From Clitopilus passeckerianus (lineage: Eukaryota; Basidiomycota; Agaricomycetes; Agaricales; Entolomataceae): a stretch of 64,000 bases of DNA. The notes beneath the pieces are model-generated. The model was not told the DNA's origin. It was given only the letters and a program-made list of their open reading frames with translations, and did no database searches. The stretch spans positions 992,001 to 1,056,000 of the forward strand of contig CALYLX010000146.1 of NCBI GenBank assembly GCA_944990035.1. The letters run 5' to 3'. Position 1 is the first letter of the stretch. Every line of letters starts with the position of its first letter. Both the position numbers and the translations under genes were made by a program. Positions 1-12,020 of this stretch are shown in pieces.

Positions 1-1068
1 CGTGAAATTGAGCTTCGTCTCAAGTCTGTGAGGAACATTGAGAAAATCACGAAGGTACGTGCTATACGGTTTGCCCTTACTCAACAATGCTGAAAACAAT
101 ACTATAGTCAATGAAAATGATTGCCTCGACCAAGCTCGCGAAGGCTCAGAGAGCCATGCAGGCCGGAAAAGAATACGGTATTGCTAACTCTGGTGCGTGA
201 AGTGGGTCCGGTGTCGGTCACAGTTTGGCTAATTCTTCGTCCTTTCTCTGTCAGAGATCTTCCAGCACTCTACTTCAGACAAGGCTTCTCTCAATAAGCT
301 CTTCCTCGTCATCTCCTCCGACAAGGGTCTGTGCGGTGGTATCCACTCCTCCGTGTCAAAGGCTACCCGTCGTGCCCTCTCCAACGACCCCGAGACCCCT
401 CTCAAGTCGGAAACCGCCGAAACAACCGAGGTCGACCCCGCATCCCCCGTCATGGTCATTGGCGACAAGTCTAAGGCCCAGCTCTCCCGTGCCCTCGGCG
501 GGAACTTGCGCCTCACTTTCAACCAAATTGGCAGGGACATCCCCACCTTCACTGATGCTGCCAGCGTCGCCGATATGATCACCAGGAGCGGTGTTAAATA
601 CGACTCAGTTGTCATCGTCTACAACAAGTTCGTCTCCGCTATCTCCTACGAGGCTGCTGCTATCGAAGTCAAGGGCGCGGAGGGTTTGGCTGAGAGCAAC
701 GGATTCGCTTCGTATGAGAACGAGGATGATGCCACCAAGGACCTGGCTGAGTTCTCGCTCGCCAACGCCATCTACGCTGCTTTGGTCGAGAGCCATGCTT
801 GCGAAATGAGCTCACGGTAATTACCTCCATTCACTCGTAATTCTTACTGGTTAACTAATACGGTTCTTTCTAGTCGCAACGCTATGGACAACGCCTCCAA
901 GAACGCTTCTGACATGATCTCTCGCCTGCAGATGCAGTACAATCGTGGTCGTCAAGCCGCCATCACGAACGAGTTGGTCGATATTATTACTGGTTCGTAT
1001 TCTTACTGCACAGCTAAATTGGGCGTGAATGCTGACACAGGCAATGAACAGGTGCTTCCGCTCTGTAA
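1..1068 (+). CDS. ATP3: Mitochondrial F1F0 ATP synthase gamma subunit, 5' end cut off by the window
   Basis: The gamma subunit is the central rotor shaft of the F1 part of ATP synthase on the matrix side of the inner mitochondrial membrane. Five exons are visible: 1-54 (begins in frame, so the start and targeting peptide lie outside), 108-192, 255-816, 874-992 and 1052-1068. The reading contains [20 protein letters not shown], then [18 protein letters not shown] and the C-terminal ITGASAL, which closes gamma subunits across life. All introns are short GT-AG. The last exon is only 17 bases and supplies ASAL plus the stop. The frame is intact throughout. Identification is certain; only the N-terminus is missing. 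Confidence 0.96.
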
Positions 1069-2325
1069 TCTGCTGTCAGCCTACTTGTTATCTCAGATAA
1101 AATACGTCATTATTAGAGGAATATATTCTTCCCACTTGCATGCTTTCGTTGACATTCCGGACCGATATTGAGGGCGTCAGCAAACGGGAACATTACTAAA
1201 GAGGGTGCAGCGTGGAGGGTTGGCGGAACGGATAGATGTTGGGTTTGGCAAACAGCATCCTACCCTCAACGTCGACTATACTTTAAAGCATTTAGAGCCC
1301 CTGAGCATGACTGCGAGCTCGGAAGAGCACTTTCCGAGGACCTTGAAGTTTAACTGGGGGGTGGTGGCCAATGTGAAGGCGGCCGTGGCAGATGCCAGAA
1401 AGCTCCCGAATGATCACGCTCAATTGACGGCGGATGCCTTCCATCGTCCACCCCGAGTGAGGACTCCCAACAGATAAACAGAAGCTGGGCAACTACTGAT
1501 ATGTGGCCTCGGGCTCTGAAATGGAGAGGAAATTACTCCAGCGCAGTCTGTTCAAACGTTCAACCCAAGAGTTCGTGAAAACCGGCGGCAGTCCATCTGG
1601 ACGAACTTGACGTTTGGCTTACTGTGGTCTGCCAGGATCAGATCCTTGAGCGGGTCCTCAGTTACTTCCAACTTCCATAAGAGCATGCCAAGGCGTTTGA
1701 TCTCTCGGAACCTAAGCATCTCTTCCTGCATCGTTCGCAGCATACAGACTTCATGAAGAGCTCGTGCTGTTCTAGCTTTGACCTTCCTTTACACGCCTTG
1801 GGTGCGTTGGTATGCTCCTCCAGCACCCTCAAAGAAGTTTTTATTTCCATCTCCGAAAGAAGGCTCGATGGTTCCTTGCAGAACAAGTCATTTTTATCAC
1901 GGTTGACGCGTTGACGGTGCAAAGGCGATAGCCGCAGGCTGTCGCCGCCGGCAAAGCCAGGCAGGACCAATTATCCCCTTCAATCCGGCGGACTTGAGTG
2001 GTCGCTAGTGCCTTGTGACCGATGGGACTCCTGTCGAAACCACCCTTTGCCCCCATTTGCTTGTTGACGCCTGGAAATCAAGATCCCGGGCACCGTATAT
2101 GGGATCCTGGTGTGCCACGGAGAGAACGAAATTGATCTAATATGATGTTCTCAGGCTTTACATATGACAATTCAGCTTCATCTTTCTGCAGGCAGCCCTT
2201 GGAAGACGGTTATATAGGTTCGATGGGGATTTGCCGTCATTGAGAGGTACCAGCAGGGTGATATCCCTCCACGATCCTAACTCTTTCCCCCACACCACTC
2301 GGTAGGGTTCTTGTCGTAGGAGGCG
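1069..2325. other. Intergenic stretch, no gene recognised
   Basis: About 1.25 kb between ATP3 and the first transporter. Short open frames exist on both strands (for example 1205-1477 plus, 1662-2056 minus), but none resembles a known family or has convincing splice continuations. A TATATA at 2211-2216 lies 110 bases before the transporter start and may be its core promoter element. Confidence 0.5.
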
Positions 2326-4275
2326 ATGGTCACAGAAAACGCACTGGACACCCAGGACAGTCGACGATCAAGAACTGGGTCGGAAAAAGGAGTGGATTTA
2401 GAGAAAACGGACGTGGAATCTCAGAAGACTATGGACGTGGGAGATGAGAAGGGGAAAGGGAAGGAAACGGCCGAGGAAGCAGTCACTGAAGTCGCTGAAG
2501 ATGAGTTTCCAGAAGGTGGATGGAGGGCGTGGTCCGTACTCGCCGGCGTGTAAGGATACATGTTATCCCATTAATGTCGTTCTCGGCGTTGACCATGAAC
2601 GTTCGCTTTAGGTGGATACACCAGTTCACGACTTTTGGGTTAGTTTGAGCGATCGAAGGCACCAAGGGAGGGACTAATGGTCAAATTGTTTCTAGGTACA
2701 CGAATGCTTATGGGGTCTATAATGGTTGGTTCTCTTGGAAAATACTCATTTTATGCTAGATCTGACCGACTTTCAGACTACTATGTCAGGGAGTATCTCG
2801 CTGACAAGTACACTTCATCACAAATCAGGTTGGCGAAGGGCTACCCACTGCTTCGAAAGTCTAACCTTGCGCGTCTAGCTGGATCGGAAGCACCCAACTC
2901 TTGCTTGTCCTCTCCCTCGGGCTTTTCTCGGGCAGAGGGTTTGACACTGGTTACTTGTAAGGACCCTCGTTTTGCGACGTTTTGCTGATATTGACCTCCT
3001 GGTCACGACAGCCGGCACCTTATGATCGGAGGAAGTCTCCTCTTCGTGTTCTGCCTCTTCATGCTTTCTTTGACGCAGCCGGGTCAATTCTATCAGGTCT
3101 ACCTCGCTCAAGGAATAGGTCTTGGAGCTGCAACTGGAATTAGTTACATACCCGGACTTGCTCTTGTTCCTCATTATTTCCGCAAGCATCGAGCTGTTGC
3201 CCTTGGAATAGCGTCTACCGTACGTCCTTCACCCGCCCACCCAAAGGTTTCAGTATCTCTAATTCATTTTTAGGGATCTGCCCTCGGAGGCGCTATCCAT
3301 CCAATCTATTTGAATAATTTGATCCATGGACCTGTGGGGTTCCATAACGCCTGCCGAATCAGCGCAGGAATTATTGGCGGGCTGTTGCTCATTGGTAACA
3401 TCCTGATGAAGCCTCGACTTCCCCCGAGGAAGGCAAAAGGAAATACATTCCACGACGCGAAGGTGTTCTTGAAAGAGCCTCCATATGTTTTTATGACCAT
3501 GGGGTGAGTAGGCTTTGAATCCTTCATAGAAAAGAGGATAGCACGCTCATATTTATGGCTGATCTAGCACGATTGTAATATATTTGGGGCTATATTTCCC
3601 AATTTTCTTCCTTCAGCTACTCGCCATCGAGAGGGGTCTGGACAGAACGTTGGCTTTCTACTCGGTCGGTCCTACCTCCTACCACTCCATCTCACACATA
3701 CTCAAACCCTCCTCATAGCTTGTCATCCTTAACTTTGCGAGTGCCTTTGGACGAGTGATACCGAATCGACTCGTTCCAAAACTCGGCGTTTTCAATGTCA
3801 TGATCTTCTGTGTTGCTTCATGCACCGTTCTTATCTTCTGTTTTCTTGCCTTGGAGAACGTCGCTGGAGTAATCATTTTCGCTGTCTTGTATGGCTTCTT
3901 TTCAGGAGGATGTAAGTTTAGCTACCTTTTACCTCGCTCGGTACATATTTTAACCCTTCGACAGATGCCAGCCTGTTAGCCCCAATGATCTCATCCGTCG
4001 CCCGGTCAGACTCTGAGATCGGGGCTCGAATGGGTATCTGCTTTGCTTTCACCGGTATGGATTTTCGTCAAACCTGCAAATCCTCTCTGACCTGGTTCCC
4101 CTCTCTAGGACTCGGCGGCCTCATAGGTTCGCCCATTTCAGGTGCCCTCCTTACAAGCCACTATGAGTGGTGGCGCCCTAGTCTGTTCTCAGCCGTTTCC
4201 GTGGGCATAGGCGCCACCTGCTTCTCGATTACAAGGTTCTTGATCTCTAGAAGAAAAGGAAGTCAATGGATATGA
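2326..4275 (+). CDS. MFS transporter, fungal monocarboxylate-transporter type, copy 1
   Basis: Predicted 12-helix major facilitator protein of the plasma membrane or organelles. The substrate is unknown; relatives are called monocarboxylate or riboflavin transporter-like. Eleven exons sum to 1395 bases (464 residues): 2326-2549, 2612-2638, 2696-2724, 2777-2828, 2879-2956, 3012-3219, 3274-3503, 3568-3664, 3719-3911, 3965-4054 and 4109-4275. A charged cytosolic N-terminus leads into FPEGGWRAWSVLAGV, the family's usual entry to helix 1. Then come DYYVREYL, WIGSTQLLL, GGSLLFVFCLFMLS, GFHNACRISAGI and FGRVIPNRLVPKLG. The C-terminus is short and basic. Copies 2 and 3 follow in the same orientation. 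The frame is intact. Confidence 0.9.
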
Positions 4276-4798
4276 GCCAAACATTACTCTGGGTTTTTTG
4301 GGATTGATAAAAGATATACCGTAGTAGATGACCCTTAATCGCAATAATAAATAGAGAATCGACTTCTCCAATCATACGAGACCATCCCTTTGTAGGAGGA
4401 ACCAGAGTATAAAAGCATGCATGGTCTACCCACGGTCAATGTTTGATTCATATCGACGAAGGGTGTGGCGCCTCAGGTTGACGGGTCGTAAATGCCAGTA
4501 GACTTCAGTCAGATGGGCATGTCAGATCACGAAATGCTTCCGACATTCCGTATTCCTGAGCTTCCTTGACCGTTCGGGCGACGGACATAGCGACCGCTTG
4601 TTGTTGGCGGATTCCGATTCCGTACCTTACTTGTCTCATTCATCAGATTCAGGTCCAGTGTCCAGGGTTGCGATCAGCGAAGAGCACGAATGTACCGCCA
4701 GGCTGGAAGACTTCCTTTCATTTAAGCCGGATCCCTAGTAGAGAAGAGGGAAGGTTCTTCTCCTCATACTGCCAACCTCGTCTGGCTTCAAGAGATCG
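4276..4798. other. Intergenic spacer between tandem transporters
   Basis: About 520 bases holding the 3' flank of transporter copy 1 and the promoter of copy 2. No coding signal or RNA gene was recognised. Confidence 0.5.
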
Positions 4799-6833
4799 AT
4801 GAGCCTTCGGCCAGCCGGTAATAGATCGGTCTCGCAAAGCACAACAGTTTCGCTGGATCCCGAAAAGCAGGAGGCGCAGGTGGATGTGACTGAGAAAATT
4901 GAAGACGAAACACCCATTGAGTATCCAGAAGGGGGATGGAGAGCCTGGTCCGTTGTTCTTGGTGTGTAAGTCCTGCCGTCGGTCTTCTTTGAACACTTCC
5001 ATCGTCTTGACGCCCTCAATATGATAGATGGTGCTCACAGTTCGCTGCCCTTGCGTAAGATGAGATGAGAATCATCAACCTCTCGAAACTGATTGGTTGC
5101 ACAGGTACTCAAATGCCCATGGTGTCTTCAATGGTGAATATTTAAATCCCGGAATGATGTTTCCTCAGTTGGAAGCGCATCATCATCGGAATAATTCTGA
5201 CATCGCACGTTGTCCACAGACTACTACGTGCGCGAGTACCTCACCGAGTACACTTCTTCAGAAATATCGTGAGTTCTGGTCTGGCCCTTTAGACGGGAAT
5301 CCGTCGGTAACTGGACCCCTTGCATAGATGGATCGGCAGCGTCCAGCTGCTCCTGACACTCTCGACTGGCTTGTTAACCGGTAGAGCCTTTGACAGGGGC
5401 TACTTGTACGCCTTTGAATCGTTTGTGACCAGTCCTTATGCTCATCGCGGCTGAAGCTATCATTTGATCATCGGGGGCTCCCTACTTTTTGTAATCTGCA
5501 TCTTCATGCTCTCGTTGTCGCATGCTGGACAGTATTATCAGGTGGGCACACAGCCGATTTGCCCCTAAAAGGTTTCTTTTTTCTCCAGCATTTGACACAA
5601 ATCACACAGGTGTTCCTGACTCAAGGAGTTGGGTTCGGCCTTGCAGCTGGCCTCACTTGGGTCCCCGGAATGGGTGTAATCGCACAATATTTCCAGCGCC
5701 GGAGGGCTATCGCGATGGGAATCGCTGCCACTGTAAGGCTAGCACCAAATTTGCATCGGAAAAACTTTAAGAGATCTACTTTAAGGGCTCAGGTATCGGT
5801 GCCGCCGTACATCCTATCATTCTCAACCACTTCTTCTCCGGATCCATAGGCTTTCATAATGGCTTGCGAATCAGTGGGGGAATCAGCGCTGTCCTACTCT
5901 TGCTATCGTTGTTCCTCATCAGGCCAAGGCATATTCCCACTACGAAGAAACCCGTAGGCGCCTTCGCTTCTTTCAAAGGCTTCCTGTCCGAGCCCGCCTA
6001 CTTGGCCATGTCTGTAGCGTGAGCAGGCTTCTTCAATCCCTGTGATTCTGAAAAGAACGATTATTTCAGGATGTTCCTCCTTCTGGCGAGCTTATACTTT
6101 CCCTTCTTCTTCCTTCAGCTCAAGGCAATCAAGAACGGCCTCTCCCCAGGATTTGCTTTCTATACGGTATTTGATTGATGCCGACTCATTCCTGATACTC
6201 GATTTGATCACCTCCTAGCTTGTTATATTCAATTTCTCGAACACTGTCGCCAGAGTAGTGCCTAATCTGCTGGTTCCTCACCTCGGGGTCTTCAATTTGA
6301 TGATATTCTCCATGGTCTCTATGGGCATTCTAATATTCTGTATGGGTGCTATCGATACTGTCGCTGGGACTGTGGCCTTCGCTATCATCTTTGGTTTCTT
6401 TGCTGGCGCCTGTAAGTGTTACTCCCCATTTCAAACGTGTTCTGCCCATGCTGACTGCATCCAAATAGACGGAGGACTTGTGACACCTATGATCGCGTCT
6501 CTAGCAGAATCCAACGCTGAAATTGGCTCGCGTATTGGCTTATGCTTCACTATTAACGGTGTGTACATCGACCATGTCCGCTAGATAGCTTTCTGACCCA
6601 CCGCCGTGCGACATAAGGCTTCGGCGCATTGATCGGTAGGAATCGCATACCTCGGGTTTTGACCGATTCATTGACAATACTCAGGAACTCCAATTGCTGG
6701 TGCTTTGCTTACATCCTCGTACATCTGGTGGAGGCCGCAACTTTTCTCAGGTCTGTGCATGTTGTGCGGTGCTGCCTCCCTCGTGATTTCGAGACACATT
6801 CTATCAAAAAGAAAGGGCGGTTTCTGGGTTTGA
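4799..6833 (+). CDS. MFS transporter, fungal monocarboxylate-transporter type, copy 2
   Basis: Tandem paralogue of the preceding transporter. The first exon, 4799-4965, begins with ATG and encodes a charged tail ending YPEGGWRAWSVVLGV. Later exons give DYYVREYLTEYTSSEI, WIGSVQLLLTLSTG, GGSLLFVICIFMLSLS, GVGFGLAAGLTWVPG, GFHNGLRISGGISA, VARVVPNLLVPHLGVFN and the C-terminal FSGLCMLCGAASLVISRHIL, with TGA at 6831-6833. Intron positions parallel those of copy 1, which supports local duplication. I traced every junction with GT-AG sites and found no break. One acceptor (before 6618) is a weak AAG. The protein is about 460 residues. Its substrate cannot be told from sequence. Confidence 0.88.
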
Positions 6834-8051
6834 CTCTTGCCTATACTTCGCTCTAGTGCCCCCTATGGTTTGTTCTGTTAGCTGTTAGTATAATAGATGT
6901 TAAAATAGAGTTATCTCCGTCACCGTTCCCCTTCTAAAATTCAAATTCCAACCGGAAGTGGAAAGAACTCAAGCTTTGGCCTGCTCACATGTGTTTTTTC
7001 TTTTCTTAGAATTTCCTGCTCGGGATTCGCTTAAAAGAAAAATTGTTTTCTGCACCTCGATGCCTGGCCCGTAGTCCACTGTCCACCGTTCGACAATATT
7101 CTACGAAGCCAGTTTCCTAGCTATAGGTTTGTAGCAAGTAGCTTTCATTTGGGTGGTGTGAAGGTGAACGCCACATTCGATGGCAAGGCTTGCCCATCGG
7201 CATATATATCATACTGCTGATCGAGCACGAGGATATACGAACAGTGTTATGCACAGCTCACAGCGTCTAACGAGATGACAGATTGGACCAACAACGTTTC
7301 GACGCGGGCTTCTGCATCTTCTATCCTTCGATGTTTCTGGGAGAGCTTCCTCCGAACAGCCACATCAAGGTCACGCATGTTCTCGGGTGCTCACATCATC
7401 CGGCAGAAATTTCCCATTCGACGTTGGACTCTCACAGATCTCTACAACACCTGCTTGTTGCTGCACGGTGAACTTCGCCGTCGCCTCAATTTGCCCGCCT
7501 CAAAGTCTAGGGAGCTTGGCGGCATCCAATTCTAGGCTTTGATGAAGAACAAAAGGGCTTGTAGGGCCACTGATTCCTGCAACACCTCGAATAGCCTTCC
7601 GAAGATTGAGAACAAGGCAAGATCTGATGACCACCGCCGTCGAGATGGCTAGTCGCATGTATGCAGAGTGCGGAACAAAAGAGATCACCCATTCCCATTA
7701 TCCATATTGAGCCGGAAGCCGGCACGGCTGGCCAAGATCTTTCAGAGGCCCAAGGACCCACGAGCGCCCACGTTCTGAGAAGTTGATTATCTTCCTTGTT
7801 CCAGGTCAAACGCGTATCAGTCCATTCTTCGCGCCCCTACCTTCACAGCGCGCGGTCTTGAGCCCTATAAGCGGTTTACCCTCTCCATGGGTTTTCATCA
7901 TTTAAATAAGGGCCACTGGGCAGGTAGTAATTCTGTGCCCTTGCCCCCTTTCCTACGACGTTTTACGACTTTCACGAAGGCAGCTGTGCCGGTCCTGCAT
8001 CTCCTTTGTGTACAATTCTGCTAGAACAGAACAGGCCTCTTGCTTATCGTC
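6834..8051. other. Intergenic stretch, no gene recognised
   Basis: About 1.2 kb between transporter copies 2 and 3. The overlapping open frames at 7275-7535 and 7507-7809 show no family resemblance and no shared signals. An AT-rich TTTAAATAAG near 7899 could belong to the copy 3 promoter. Confidence 0.45.
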
Positions 8052-9718
8052 ATGAGCACCGCTACTACTGCAGTCAACAGCCCAGAGGTCTCTACATTGT
8101 GCGCGACTTTTCTCCTTTCGGCCCCTTGATTTCTCTAACTCTACGTGAAGGGATCTCGAGAAGTTAGAGACCAAAGTCGACGACGGCTTCGACAAAGGCT
8201 CTGAAGCGTGGCTTACTCTCCTTGGCGGGTGAGTGGCTGGCGAACTGCACGCCCATCTCAGTTTGATCGAACTCATCCCCCTCCTGTAGATTCTTCGTGA
8301 CACTTTGCACCTTCGGTTACGCCAATGCCTTTGGTGTCTACCAAGATATCTACACCCGTGCTGGTGCCGCATCTGCTCAGCGGATAAGCTGGGTCGGGTC
8401 GACCCAGTTGTTCCTCATGTTTGCCATCGGTCTTCCTGCGGGAAAGTTGCTCGATGTGGGTTACTTCCGATACACAAATATAGTGGGAACACTTCTCCTA
8501 GTATTTTCGTGAGTCGCATCTCCACTCCATACACAACGAGCAAGGCAATAACACCTACCAGTATGTTCATGGTCTCGATCGCGGACCAAGATAAATACTA
8601 TCAGATCTATCTTTCACAAGGGCTTGGGCTTGGGATCGGAGCGGGACTACTGTATGTTCCAGCCGTCGCAGTTCAAGCACATCACTGGCGTGAAAAACGT
8701 GCCTTCGCCATGGCTGTTGTCATCACTGGTACGTTAATTATTGCCCAATGATGCGTATGTGTAACATAGCTAACAGTCTCACAGGCAGCTCGATTGGTGG
8801 CATCATCTTTCCGATTATGCTTAATCAGCTCTTCAAGAGCTCTGTTGGTTTCGAATGGGGTGTCAGAGCCTCCGCATTCCTATGCCTTGGCCTCCTCATT
8901 ATCAGCAACCTGACGATGACAACGAACCCCGCTGTCTTGCACGAAGACAAGCCGAAGCCGGATATCAAGGCCATCCTGACCGATGTTCCCTATCTGGTAG
9001 CATCGTTTGGCGTACTCATCGTGTTTTTGGGTCTGTTTTACCCATGTACGTGATAAAATACCGAGTCGCTGTCATCATACTAACCCAGCTCTAGTCTTCT
9101 ACCTTCAGCTATTCTCCGTGCTCCATGGCATCAAGCCTGGAACCGCCTTTTACGCTGTGATTATACCCCCCGATACCCTAAAAGATCTTTCCGTTAACAC
9201 ATAATACAGATCGCAATTCTCAATGCGGGATCGTTCCCGGGCCGAATCATTCCAGGTCTCTTCGCAAACAAAGTCGGCGCAATAAACTCCTGCATCCTGT
9301 ACTGCCTAATTTGCGCCGGACTCGTCTTCGCCATGTTCGGTGTTACCTCCGTCGCCTCCATGGTGGTATTCGCTCTGTTCTACGGATTCTTCTCAGGAGC
9401 GATGTTGTCACTTTGCTCTCCGGCGCTAGCCACCTTCGCCAAGGATCCCAGTGAAATAGGGTATGTTACTATGTTCGGCTGTTTCTTCAACGCGAACTCT
9501 ATTCTAACTTTTGTGATAGCGCGAGGTTCGGAATCGCCTTCTTCATCTGCTCATTCGGCGTCCTCTTTGGTCCTCCCATCGACGGAGCCTTACTGGGACA
9601 CGCCTTCCCTTGGTACAAAGCCGTCGTCTTCAGCGGTGTTACGCTCAGTGCTGGAACAGCGACTATCGCTGTTGCCCGATGCCTTGTTGCAAAAGCAAGG
9701 AAGACCCATGTTGTCTAA
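8052..9718 (+). CDS. MFS transporter, fungal monocarboxylate-transporter type, copy 3
   Basis: Third member of the tandem group, more diverged. It starts at ATG 8052, with a first exon to 8098. It then reads DLEKLETKVDDGFDKGSEAW, replacing the GGWRAW entry of copies 1 and 2. Helical segments follow: FGYANAFGVYQDIYTRAG, WVGSTQLFLMFAIGLPAG, IYLSQGLGLGIGAGLLYVPA, the loop HHWREKRAFAM, GSSIGGIIFPIMLNQLF and FGPPIDGALLG. The stop TAA is at 9716-9718. At least eight GT-AG introns were followed without a frame break, giving roughly 450 residues. The changed N-terminus suggests regulation or substrate different from its neighbours; that is inference. Confidence 0.87.
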
Positions 9719-11234
9719 TCGGCTGGATCCATGAAAAATCGCCTTGAACATCGTTGGCAAGACTTCCCTGATGAACCTTTTAATTTAACGCATAACATAC
9801 GCACGCATAGCACACATAGATGACCTTCAAGTTGTTCGTTTTCCCTTCCATCCAAGCCGTAATTTAAGCAGGCCCTACCACACGTTGTATTACTAGTAAA
9901 AACATCATCGCATAGAATCCAACTACCCTGTAGATCTCCAACTCTTTGACTGAAATTAAATTGGCCAAGCATGGAGGACTCTCGGTTACTGGAAAGACCA
10001 TGCGTAGCTGAAACTTCACCTCAGCGCTCACCATCAGACCCCGAGTCTACTGTAGGCCACAGGCGCTTCCCTGTTGACCTTCGCAGAGACGCTCACCCCG
10101 TAAATACAAACAGCAATGAATCATCTTGAATGCATGAGAGTACATGACCTCATTTTAGCCCGAGGTTTCGCCTGAGGAATGTACCTCGACCTCGGGATGT
10201 GTCCGTCCGGTGTGTTGAATGACCTACCCAAAGTGAGGCGTCATACCTACCGTAGGGTCAGGCGTATATTCTGCTCCACCAAGACGCCGCTAGAATCCCG
10301 GCGGTCGGTGGGTTGAACGTGTTCTTTGACTTGCCAACGGCCCGTCCGCACACAGAATACAATCCACGGAGTCACGAGAACCGTCAGGAGCACAGACAAA
10401 CATATGGGTCCAAGCATCTGCATGATCATGTCAAAGGAAGTCATTATTTTGTGTCGATAGCAACGTATGATAAAGTAAACCAAAAAGCCAACAACAACGT
10501 CCAAAAGCAGAACGAAAACGATAACAAAAGTAGGTCCGTGATAAAAGTGTGAGGCCTTTTCATTGTGTGTGTGTGGTACAGATTTAGTTCCTTCGAGAAA
10601 CATTACAACGTCTAGCGGAGCAGAAATATGTCTGTTTCGTAGCCATAGCCATGAATCGAAGCCTGCCCAGGTGACCAACTCAGTCAATCAACCGGGTAGG
10701 ATGGCAAGGAGGTAGGTAGTGACGCAACCACTGTACAAAAAGCAAATCCAGAGAAGCCAATTGTGTCCGAAAAAGGGTGAATAATGAAGATAATAAAGAG
10801 ATCCGAGGTTTGAAGACAATGTAATAAATACACAGAAATATGAAAGCAACAAGCACAGTCCGAAGTGATAGCAGTAGGGATATAGACCAACGAAGAAGTA
10901 TTGAACAAGTTGAAAGAGTGCTATATCCCTGGCAATAATAATAGGCGCTATCGAGCCTAGCTCCTCGTTTCCGAGGAGGGAAGAGATGCATCTCGGCGTG
11001 CACCGGCAGAGATGCGTGGAAGCGTCGTTGTTTGTGTGCGTGACAGACATGAGAGGTAGGGGGCATCGCGAGGTGGTTCCATGAGTTGATAACTAGTGGG
11101 TCGTGATATGGTAAGTCCGGGCATAGCGTTAGTGGATTTTTGTGTTTCCAAAGTTTGCTTATTTATTTCATGTTGCATCTTCTTCAACGAAGTAGAAGAT
11201 GGTGGTGGTAATAATGATATTAGGAGAAGCACGT
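9719..11234. other. Intergenic stretch, no gene recognised
   Basis: About 1.5 kb of AT-rich sequence between convergent genes. It contains a short TG dinucleotide run near 10565. Minus-strand open frames here read as hydrophobic (10247-10687 and 10680-11066), but they lack ATG starts where the frames open. Their hydrophobicity follows from the purine-rich plus strand. Confidence 0.45.
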
Positions 11235-12020
11235 TCAAACCATCGAGGGATGGTCTGACGTTGATGGTGATGGTGTTTCTGATGGAGGCGGTGGTGATGG
11301 AGGGGATGAGACTGGTTTACGTGTATGTTGACATACAGCCGCACGAGCTGGTGGCCTGCTCGTTGGTCTTCGGTACGTCTAAAAGAAGGGGAGATAAGGT
11401 GAGTATGTCGTAGACCTGAGTAATGATAAGAGACGAACATGTCTTGACATAATTATCTTTGCCATTGATACGGGTTGTGACTGGTACAGAGCGGGAACTA
11501 GAGAATAATTTAAAATTTGGGTGGCAAAACCATAGAATGAAGAAAACTTACGAGGTGTCTCGAAGGCTGGGCCTCGACTATTGCTTCGAATTCTCGGCGG
11601 TGACCAAACCTCTCTTCGCCTTTCTTCTCTTTTCTGCGACTGAAGTCCAACGCCCTTTCCGAATGTATCTTTCTCCATAGCATTGAGGGATACGGGGAGG
11701 GAAAGTGTAACTGCTGGGAGGCTGTCCATTTTGGGCATGCTCCACGACCATAGCGAACGTCGTCTCTGGAGCATTTGCGAGTGCTCTTCTGACTTGTTCT
11801 CGACCTGAGCAGGAGTCGGCTGCTGCTGTTGTGACCTCTTGAGTAGACCGTTGCCCACATTAATGGCAACTGCTCGTAGGAGAGACAACAATACGAGGGA
11901 AGCGAGCAGAGACAGAAGGATGGAGGTGTACGACGGGAAGGTTGCCGCATCAAACGATGGGAACCTTATGGACGATATCGACGACATTGAGCTCGCAGGT
12001 AGTTGCCGCAGGAGGAGCAT
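11235..12020 (-). CDS. Conserved fungal protein of unknown function with one membrane segment
   Basis: Three exons on the minus strand, 12020-11552, 11497-11439 and 11378-11235, total 672 bases (223 residues) with all phases consistent. After a serine-rich start the protein has one hydrophobic helix (SILLSLLASLVLLSLLRAV). A low-complexity glutamine, serine and arginine region follows. The C-terminal block begins PALYQSQPVSMAKIIMSRH and ends in a proline/serine tail. From memory, similar C-terminal blocks occur in basidiomycete proteins of unknown role. The in-frame start at 12020 is the first ATG; the frame stays open upstream to a TTG at 12083, so an upstream exon is possible. No function is claimed. 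Confidence 0.6.

Noticed and set aside
229..615. Antisense 128-codon frame over ATP3
   Set aside because: Shadow of a GC-rich coding exon; the sense strand is a certain ATP synthase gamma gene.
1205..1477. 90-codon plus-strand frame after ATP3
   Set aside because: No family resemblance, no introns that extend it, and ordinary length by chance.
10247..11066. Minus-strand frames reading as hydrophobic membrane proteins
   Set aside because: Frame starts are TTG, no splice partners were found, and the hydrophobic look follows from the purine-rich complementary strand. They lie in the 3' flank of the gene at 11235-12020.
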